From Amycolatopsis azurea DSM 43854 (GTDB lineage Bacteria; Actinomycetota; Actinomycetes; Mycobacteriales; Pseudonocardiaceae), in assembly GCF_001995215.1 (NCBI RefSeq), contig NZ_MUXN01000004.1, forward strand, positions 144,175 through 208,174: 64,000 nt of DNA, in the 5' to 3' direction. The position numbers and the translations under genes were made by a program. Under the pieces are notes generated by a model. It ran no database searches. It saw nothing but the letters and a program-made list of their open reading frames with translations, and had not been told where the DNA came from. Below, in pieces: positions 59,327 to 64,000 of the stretch (the stretch's first letter is position 1; every line of letters begins with the position of its first letter).

Positions 59327-59369
59327 AAGCCCGGTGTGAGTGTCCTGTGTGGACACCCGCACCGGGCTT
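59327..59369. terminator. bidirectional terminator hairpin
   Basis: AAGCCCGGTGTGAGTGTCC (59327-59345) and 59351-59369 pair with one mismatch, around five bases, between the convergent stops at 59311 and 59384. Confidence 0.8.
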
Positions 59370-59383
59370 CGGATCCTATCCGG

Positions 59384-60652
59384 TCACTCGTCGCCCTCCG
59401 GCGGCTTCTCGTTCGCGGCAGGTGGGATGCCCTTCGTCAGCTCGACGATGGTCTTCCCGGCCAGGCCCGACGCGCCGTAGGTCGGGTCGCTGAGGACCTT
59501 CACCGTCTTCTCGAGCGCGTCCGCGACCTTGGGGAACCTCTTGTGCAGGTCGCCGATCGGGAAGGCGTTCCAGTAGTCGAATTTCGCCATGAGGGCGTCG
59601 CGATCCGATTTGGACAGTTTGTCCAGCGGGAGCTTGTCCAGCTCCTTCGTCAGCTTCTCGCGCACGATCCTGAGTGGCATGTCGCCGAGCTTCTCCGGCT
59701 TGCCGTCCGGCTTCGGGGGCTTGGCGTCCGGCGTGCTGTCGGCGGGCGGTTTGCCGGGCGGGCCTTCGATCGGCTTCTTGCCGGGGGGCATCGGGTGACC
59801 CCCCTTGGGCGGGGGCTTGGGCAGCTTGATCTTACCGCCACCGAGCGTCAGCTTGACGACGTCGTCGGCCGCGCCGCGCGTCTTGACCAGGATCTTGATC
59901 ATCTCGCCGAGCCGCTTGGCGCAGTCGGCGATCTGCTTGGCGATCTTGGCGATCGCCACGCCGACCGTGGTCATGATGGAGGTGATCGCCGCGATGATCG
60001 AACCGCCGAAGGTGACGGGCGCGAGCGCCACCGCCACGATCGCGGCCTTGAGGATGCCCGCCAGGGTCATGGCGATGATGTCGCGGACGATGCCGCGGAC
60101 GGCGCCGATGATGGCACCGGCGATCCCCATCTGCTTGCCGGCGAGGTTGAGGTAGTCCGACAGCGCGTCGATCTGGGCGCTGACGCCCTCCATGTCGGAG
60201 AGGAAGTTGTCGGCCGACTCGCCCTTCCACTTCTCCGCGAGCTTCTTGGTGGCGGTCGCGTGGTCTTCCGACCACTGCTTGACTTCCTTGCCCTCGGCGT
60301 AGATCGCCTCTTTGGCCGCCTCGATGCCCTTCGGGTCACCCAGCAGGAAGTCCAGCGGCCAGCGGAAGATGACGATGTGCTCGATCAGCCAGCCGATCCC
60401 GGCGGTGAGCAGCGACCCGATCGGGTCGACGACCATGCCGAGGATCTCGATGGCCATGCCCGCCGAGGCCAGGCCGATGCTGAGCTGGTCGCCGGAGTCG
60501 ACGGCCTTCTTCAGCGCGAAGGCCGAGTCGAAGAAACCCGCGCCCGCGGTGTCGCCACTGCCGGCGAGGAAGTTGTTCTTCTCGTCCTTGAAGTCGTCGG
60601 CCTTGGTGCCGCTGCCGTTCCCGAAATCGTTGCGGTGGTACTCGTCGCTCAC
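59384..60652 (-). CDS. helical WXG100-like large protein, type VII secretion substrate candidate
   Basis: A 422-residue protein of unknown function. Residues 1-55 are polar; about 60-100 are strongly hydrophobic (LASAGMAIEILGMVVDPIGS, LLTAGIGWLIEHIVIF); 105-165 form a WXG-like helical hairpin with ATKKLAEKWKGESADNF; 175-235 are again hydrophobic and alanine/isoleucine-rich; a proline/lysine linker (KLPKPPPKGGHPMPPGKKP) leads to a C-terminal domain (about 325-422) with no recognised toxin motif. GTG 60652 overlaps the EspC-like gene stop. Context points to an ESX-type exported protein; no ESX core gene is in the window. Confidence 0.75.
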   Translation of the reverse strand: MSDEYHRNDFGNGSGTKADDFKDEKNNFLAGSGDTAGAGFFDSAFALKKAVDSGDQLSIGLASAGMAIEILGMVVDPIGSLLTAGIGWLIEHIVIFRWPLDFLLGDPKGIEAAKEAIYAEGKEVKQWSEDHATATKKLAEKWKGESADNFLSDMEGVSAQIDALSDYLNLAGKQMGIAGAIIGAVRGIVRDIIAMTLAGILKAAIVAVALAPVTFGGSIIAAITSIMTTVGVAIAKIAKQIADCAKRLGEMIKILVKTRGAADDVVKLTLGGGKIKLPKPPPKGGHPMPPGKKPIEGPPGKPPADSTPDAKPPKPDGKPEKLGDMPLRIVREKLTKELDKLPLDKLSKSDRDALMAKFDYWNAFPIGDLHKRFPKVADALEKTVKVLSDPTYGASGLAGKTIVELTKGIPPAANEKPPEGDE

Positions 60653-60981
60653 TTGACCTTCACCTCCTCGATGCCGTCGCCCGCGGCGGTGATCAGCTTC
60701 TCGGTTTCCGCCTCGTTGGCGTCGTACTTCTTCGCGGCTTCGCGCACCCTGTCGGAGAACTCCTTGACGTTCTCCGAGTACTTGTTCAGGTGGTCCCGGG
60801 CCTTCCCGCAGTGCATGCTCGCGCCGGCGCCGTAGATCTGGCCGCCGAAGATGCCGAAGATGCCGGGGTCCGCCACACAACTGCCCACCATGTCGGCGCT
60901 CTTCTTCAGCGCGTCCTCGAGCTTGTCGAGGTGCGTGGCGAACGTCGTCATGTCCTCTGTCTTGACTTCGAATCCGCTCAC
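60649..60981 (-). CDS. EspC/WXG100-like small helical protein
   Basis: A 110-residue protein shaped like ESX-associated EspC/WXG100 proteins: helix one FEVKTEDMTTFATHLDKLED, ALKKSADMVGSC, a glycine-rich turn DPGIFGIFGGQIYGAG, then helix two CGKARDHLNKYSENVKEFSD to the end. Two cysteines flank the turn. ATG 60981 overlaps the YbaB-like gene stop, and its stop overlaps the next start, so the three genes are one operon. Probably secreted or a partner of the downstream protein. Confidence 0.75.
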   Translation of the reverse strand: MSGFEVKTEDMTTFATHLDKLEDALKKSADMVGSCVADPGIFGIFGGQIYGAGASMHCGKARDHLNKYSENVKEFSDRVREAAKKYDANEAETEKLITAAGDGIEEVKVK

Positions 60982-61598
60982 CAGGGGCTCATTTCATCGT
61001 CGTCGGGGCTGGCCGGTCGCCGGGGTCGGGGCGACGCGGGGGGCGGCTGCTGCGCGGGGCGGCCCGGCTGTTGCGGCGGCGGGTAGCCCGGCTGCTGCGG
61101 GGGCCGGTAACCCGCCGTTGGGGGCGGTTGCCGGTAGCCCGCGGGCGGCGGCGGCCGGTGTCCGGCCTGCTGACGCGGGTCCTCGTTGTGCGCCTCCGGC
61201 GCCCACTTGTCCTGTGCGGACTCGTCCTGGGCGCCTTCCTCTTCCTCCACCTTCGGCAGGAAGGTCCGGACCAGCTGGGCGGCCTCGTCCTCGCCGTTGA
61301 TCTCGGTGTAGGACTCCGTGACCTTCTCGACCGTCTGGCGCTGCGCCTTCCGCACGGTCTGCATGACGATGGAGGAGAGCTTGGCGGGGCTCATCGAGGT
61401 CGCCCGGTTGCCGAACTCGATGGCGCTCAGCGAGCCGTTGGCCTCGACCGTCACCTTCACCGTGCCGTCGGGGGATTCCACCGTGGACGCCGAGGCCGTG
61501 AACGCCTCGGACAGGGCTTTGGCCTTCTCTTCGAGTTTCTTGGCCTCTCGCTCCAGAAGAAGGGCGAAGTCCTCACCTGCATCGAAATTGGGTTGCAT
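60978..61598 (-). CDS. YbaB/EbfC-family protein with proline/glutamine-rich tail
   Basis: A 206-residue protein. Residues 1-105 are a YbaB-type nucleoid-associated fold (LLEREAKKLEEKAKALSEAF, TVKVTVEANGSLSAIEF, AKLSSIVMQTVRKAQRQTVE). After an acidic linker comes a disordered tail rich in P, Q and Y (RPPPPAGYRQPPPTAGY, QQPGYPPPQQPGRP). YbaB-like genes ahead of EspC/WXG proteins are common in actinomycete ESX neighbourhoods. ATG 61598 gives the usual N-terminus. The stop overlaps the EspC-like gene by four bases. Confidence 0.88.
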   Translation of the reverse strand: MQPNFDAGEDFALLLEREAKKLEEKAKALSEAFTASASTVESPDGTVKVTVEANGSLSAIEFGNRATSMSPAKLSSIVMQTVRKAQRQTVEKVTESYTEINGEDEAAQLVRTFLPKVEEEEGAQDESAQDKWAPEAHNEDPRQQAGHRPPPPAGYRQPPPTAGYRPPQQPGYPPPQQPGRPAQQPPPASPRPRRPASPDDDEMSPW

Positions 61599-61888
61599 GC
61601 GTCGCCTTGGCTCGGTTCGGATCGGGCACGAATGATGGGGTTCGCGAGAGGTCGGTACTGGCCTCCGAAGACGCCGCGGGAAACACCCCAGCCTTCTCCT
61701 CGGGAGGGTAGACCAGTCGTTTCCGGTCCGCAGTGAAGCCCTGCGGACCTTTCGCGATCGGCCGCGAGCTGGTTCGCTCGTATCGGTACCACCGCGCGCG
61801 TAGCCGGACAAGCCTCGATGACCAGGGTTTGCCCGAAAGGTCCGTGCGCGTGTCAGATCAGGACGACGTGCGAAGGAAAGGCGGCGTG

Positions 61889-62368
61889 ATGGGAACCGGA
61901 CCGGTGGTGCGGAACGCCGAACGGGACGACGTCATGCCCATCTGCCGCTTCGGGGAGGAGCACGTCCGCGCCCATTACGCGCCGCTGATCGGCGAGGAGG
62001 CCGCTGCCGAGCAGGTCCGGATGTGGTGGCACGAGACGAACATCGCCGGTGCCGTGGCCCGCGGCGCGGTGGTGGTCGCCGACGACGGCGGGCACCTGGC
62101 CGGTGTCGGACAACGCGGTCTCGACGGCGAAAGCCACGTGATCTACAAGCTCTACGTGCACCCCCGTCATCGTGGTGGCGGGCTGGGTGTCCGGCTGATG
62201 GACGCCCTCATCGGACAGTTACCCGAAGGCGCCGAGCGGGTGTACATCGAGCATTTCGCGGCCAACGAACGGGCCGGTGCGTTCTACGAGCGCGAAGGGT
62301 TCACTGTGGACAGGATCGAGCCGAGTTCCAGCGGGGACGTGGTGTGGCGCGTCCGGGAGCTTCGCTAG
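61889..62368 (+). CDS. GNAT-family N-acetyltransferase
   Basis: A 159-residue GNAT protein. The acetyl-CoA loop is HPRHRGGGLGVRLMDALIGQ after the strand VIYKLYVHP; the C-terminal NERAGAFYEREGFTVDRIEP is typical. ATG 61889, preceded by GAAGGAAAGG, is preferred over in-frame upstream codons. It overlaps the convergent P-loop gene by four bases. Substrate unknown. Confidence 0.9.
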   Translation: MGTGPVVRNAERDDVMPICRFGEEHVRAHYAPLIGEEAAAEQVRMWWHETNIAGAVARGAVVVADDGGHLAGVGQRGLDGESHVIYKLYVHPRHRGGGLGVRLMDALIGQLPEGAERVYIEHFAANERAGAFYEREGFTVDRIEPSSSGDVVWRVRELR

Positions 62369-62946
62369 CGGAGGTTCCGGGCGAGGGGCCCGTCGAGCCA
62401 GCGGTCGACCTGACGCTGCCCGCGCAGGCGGACGATGACGAGGTCCGGGTAGCGGTTCTCCGCGATGACCTTGTGTACGCGGGCCCGGATCATCGGGTGG
62501 TAGCGCCAGGCGAGCCTGATGATGTGGTCGCGATCGGTGAAGAACGTGTGCAGCGGGCCCTCGACGTTTCCGCCGGCGATCTTCGAGCCGCGCCCGACAC
62601 GGCGCTTCAGCGTCCGGACGACGGCTCGGGTCATGGTCATGACCCGCGGGTGATCGAGCCAGACCAGCACGTCCAGCCGTGCGGTCAGCCGCTCCCGGAC
62701 CTCTTCGCCCTGCCACTCGATGGCCCACTCTTCGCCGTCGAGGAACTCCAGGACGTCGGTCTGCCAGGTCTCCCGCACCGTCCACCCCGGACCGTGGAAA
62801 AAGGACTCGAACTCGACGAACGGGAGCCCCATGCGCTCGCACAGGGTTCGCGCCAGCGTCGACTTCCCGGATCCGGCGGGACCCGCCACCGCGACCCGCC
62901 GGATCCGCCGCCCGGGAAGGGCGTCGTCCGGCCCGATGATCTCCAT
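62365..62946 (-). CDS. P-loop NTPase (adenylate-kinase-like)
   Basis: A 193-residue small-molecule-kinase-like protein. Walker A is GPAGSGKSTLARTL, followed by LPFVEFESFFHGPGW; VLVWLDHPRVMTMTRAVVRT is the Walker B/lid region, and TFFTDRDHIIRLAWRYHPMI with VIVRLRGQRQVDRWL ends the fold, as in FlaR-like topology-modulation relatives. ATG 62946 (MEIIGPDDALPG) is preferred over an ATG four codons upstream. Substrate unknown. Confidence 0.85.
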   Translation of the reverse strand: MEIIGPDDALPGRRIRRVAVAGPAGSGKSTLARTLCERMGLPFVEFESFFHGPGWTVRETWQTDVLEFLDGEEWAIEWQGEEVRERLTARLDVLVWLDHPRVMTMTRAVVRTLKRRVGRGSKIAGGNVEGPLHTFFTDRDHIIRLAWRYHPMIRARVHKVIAENRYPDLVIVRLRGQRQVDRWLDGPLARNLR

Positions 62947-62980
62947 ACCCGGGAGCATAGGGAGTGGCAGGGGGTGGCCC

Positions 62981-63625
62981 CTACCGGTTTTCAGCGGCCT
63001 TCTTGAGGTCCTTCAACCAGATTTCGAGGCCCTGGCCCAGCATTTCGGTGGAGCCCGGCACGTCCTTGTCGACCTGCGGGCCGGTGTGGCTCTCTTCGGT
63101 GCGGACGAGGACACCACCCGGGACCTTGACGAAGTTCCAGACGTGGACGCCGTCGATGTGCATGCCGCCGGGGCCGTCGAGAGGTCCGGTCCAGCGGAGG
63201 CACTTGCCGGGCTGGAGCTGCCGGACGGTGGACACGATGGTCACGTCGCCGGGCGGGTAGGGCATGCCGGGCGGGACGGGGATGGTCCATCGGAACTGGG
63301 AATGCTTGCGCAGCGGGCCGGGGTCCAGGCGTTTCATTTCGACCGGGATGACGGGGTTCTGCCAGGTCGGCCAGGCCTCGACGTCGGTCTGCAGGTCCCA
63401 GATGGTGCGCAGCGGCGCCTTGATGAAGGTCTCGGTGCGGTAGTGCACCTTGGCCGTCCGGTCGATGCCTTTGCCTTGGCAGGTAAGCGAAGCAGGCTTC
63501 GTGCCGTGCGCGGGAGCGGCGGCCTGGGCGGGCGCGGTGGCGCCGAGGACGCCCGCGAGGGCCAGCGGGACCGTGAGCAAGGCGGCGCGTGCACCGAACC
63601 GGCGGCGTGAGGTCTTCGAGTTCAT
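62981..63625 (-). CDS. exported SRPBCC (START-like) protein
   Basis: A 214-residue secreted protein with a Tat-like signal (SKTSRRRFGARAALL, ending APAQAAA, about residue 37). The mature part is an SRPBCC/polyketide-cyclase fold: VHYRTETFIKAPLRTIWDLQ, VEAWPTWQNPVIPVE, GGVLVRTEESHTG and the C-terminal helix MLGQGLEIWLKDLKKAAENR. Such folds bind hydrophobic ligands. The stop lies 35 bases from the divergent P-loop gene start. Confidence 0.85.
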   Translation of the reverse strand: MNSKTSRRRFGARAALLTVPLALAGVLGATAPAQAAAPAHGTKPASLTCQGKGIDRTAKVHYRTETFIKAPLRTIWDLQTDVEAWPTWQNPVIPVEMKRLDPGPLRKHSQFRWTIPVPPGMPYPPGDVTIVSTVRQLQPGKCLRWTGPLDGPGGMHIDGVHVWNFVKVPGGVLVRTEESHTGPQVDKDVPGSTEMLGQGLEIWLKDLKKAAENR

Positions 63626-63756
63626 GGCCTTCTCCTTCTGTCGTGTTACTGCATCTCGCTATGGTTAGAACCTATAGCTAAGCTGCGGTGAGCGTCAAGA
63701 GGAAACGTGAGAAGGTCTAACCGGAGTGAGGGCGGCGGTGAGGCGTCGGTCCAGGT

Positions 63757-63777
63757 GGTCGTGAGTGGCGATTCGGG
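63757..63777. repeat. left end of another GTCGTGAGTGG element
   Basis: GGTCGTGAGTGGCGATTCGGG matches the left end of the 33441-33775 element base for base. Another GGTCGTGAGT lies at 63991-64000 in the same orientation, at the window edge. The right inverted end is not seen inside the window. These 375 bases after 63625 hold no gene. Confidence 0.6.
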
Positions 63778-63820
63778 TTAGGGCAAAGCGTGCTCAGGTA
63801 CCTGCGGTCGCGCGGTCTCG

Positions 63821-63970
63821 CGTGATCAGATGGACGACACAGGTGATCCAGTGGACGACACATGTGACTGAGTGGACGACACGGGGTGGGACCCAGGCGG
63901 CGAGCGTGTCGTCCACTCAGTCACGCGTGTCGTCCGTCTGATCACACGTGCCGTCCACTCAGTCACACGA
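63821..63970. repeat. 21-bp-period inverted array, copy 3
   Basis: GTGATC-type units start at 63822, 63843 and 63864, each followed by TGGACGACAC (63831, 63852, 63873); the inverted arm has GTGTCGTCC-type units at 63906, 63927 and 63948. Every step is 21 bases. The arms can pair over about 63 bases with a few mismatches. Confidence 0.7.
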
Positions 63971-64000
63971 AAGCCCGGCTCGGTCCGGGTGGTCGTGAGT

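Noticed and set aside
63821..63970. Origin-type iterons
   Set aside because: The period fits iterons, but no rep, parA/B or dnaA gene lies near, and similar arrays occur at several intergenic sites.

Overview
The window is high-GC DNA with dense, often overlapping genes, GTG/TTG as well as ATG starts, Zur/ECF/XRE-era actinomycete protein families and many long intergenic hairpins. Protein families (HyuAB, PAC2, YbaB/EspC-type secretion neighbours, an ECF sigma/DGPF pair, a LAXTG wall anchor) and base composition point to an actinomycete chromosome, most likely Pseudonocardiales (Amycolatopsis-like). The genus is an inference; no rRNA or other marker gene is present.

Layout. 1-3982: PQQ cofactor operon (pqqA-C-D-E-B, minus strand; pqqB cut by the window edge) divergent from a secreted PQQ-type sugar dehydrogenase that would use the cofactor. 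4055-8301: a wax ester/diacylglycerol acyltransferase, then a thiol-dependent quinone reductase, an FAD amine/amino-acid oxidase-like enzyme and a PPOX flavoprotein. 8442-15324: a catabolic operon of unknown substrate (TPP enzyme, HyuA, HyuB, SDR, GntR regulator) with a GntR-type palindrome at its 5' end. 15601-22249: secreted GH27 alpha-galactosidase, class III aminotransferase, a LysR-HTH/esterase fusion protein, and a divergent three-gene group (degenerate esterase fragment, DHFR-like reductase, epimerase-like protein). 22588-35458: housekeeping-like and regulatory genes (VOC, GNAT, IclR/SDR pair, two PH-domain membrane proteins, PAC2, secreted propeller, TylF-type methyltransferase, MarR/hemerythrin pair, DUF11 protein, ECF sigma/DGPF pair).

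35557-43239: six minus-strand genes (2OG-Fe(II) oxygenase, DHA2-type exporter, UDP-sugar dehydrogenase, a protein of unknown function with a hexapeptide-like tail, a Gfo/Idh oxidoreductase, an FAD dehydrogenase) that look like a small cryptic biosynthetic cluster. 43660-50609: an XRE/TM/ricin-like protein, then a tightly coupled six-gene operon: methyltransferase, FecCD permease, ATPase, lipoprotein binding protein, a cysteine-synthase-like PLP enzyme and an ATP-grasp ligase. This is the best candidate for an undescribed system: uptake of a chelate or amino-acid-derived ligand joined to enzymes that could make or modify it. 50677-54496: Tat-signal SDR, lipoprotein, TetR/SDR pair, RidA-like protein. 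54650-63625: a 1553-residue wall-anchored DUF11-repeat protein, a YbaB/EspC/large helical protein trio resembling type VII secretion substrates, and three further small genes.

Intergenic DNA is unusually structured. At least four families of repeats are visible: (i) elements bounded by inverted copies of GTCGTGAGTGG, from about 45-bp hairpins to a 335-bp MITE-like unit with perfect 19-bp ends; (ii) a 24-25-bp-stem hairpin repeated four times at gene 3' ends; (iii) a GTTGCGAAAG-based hairpin; (iv) arrays with an exact 21-bp period around GTGATC/CACGCGAG, arranged as inverted arms. No RNA gene, IS transposase, phage gene or CRISPR array was seen.
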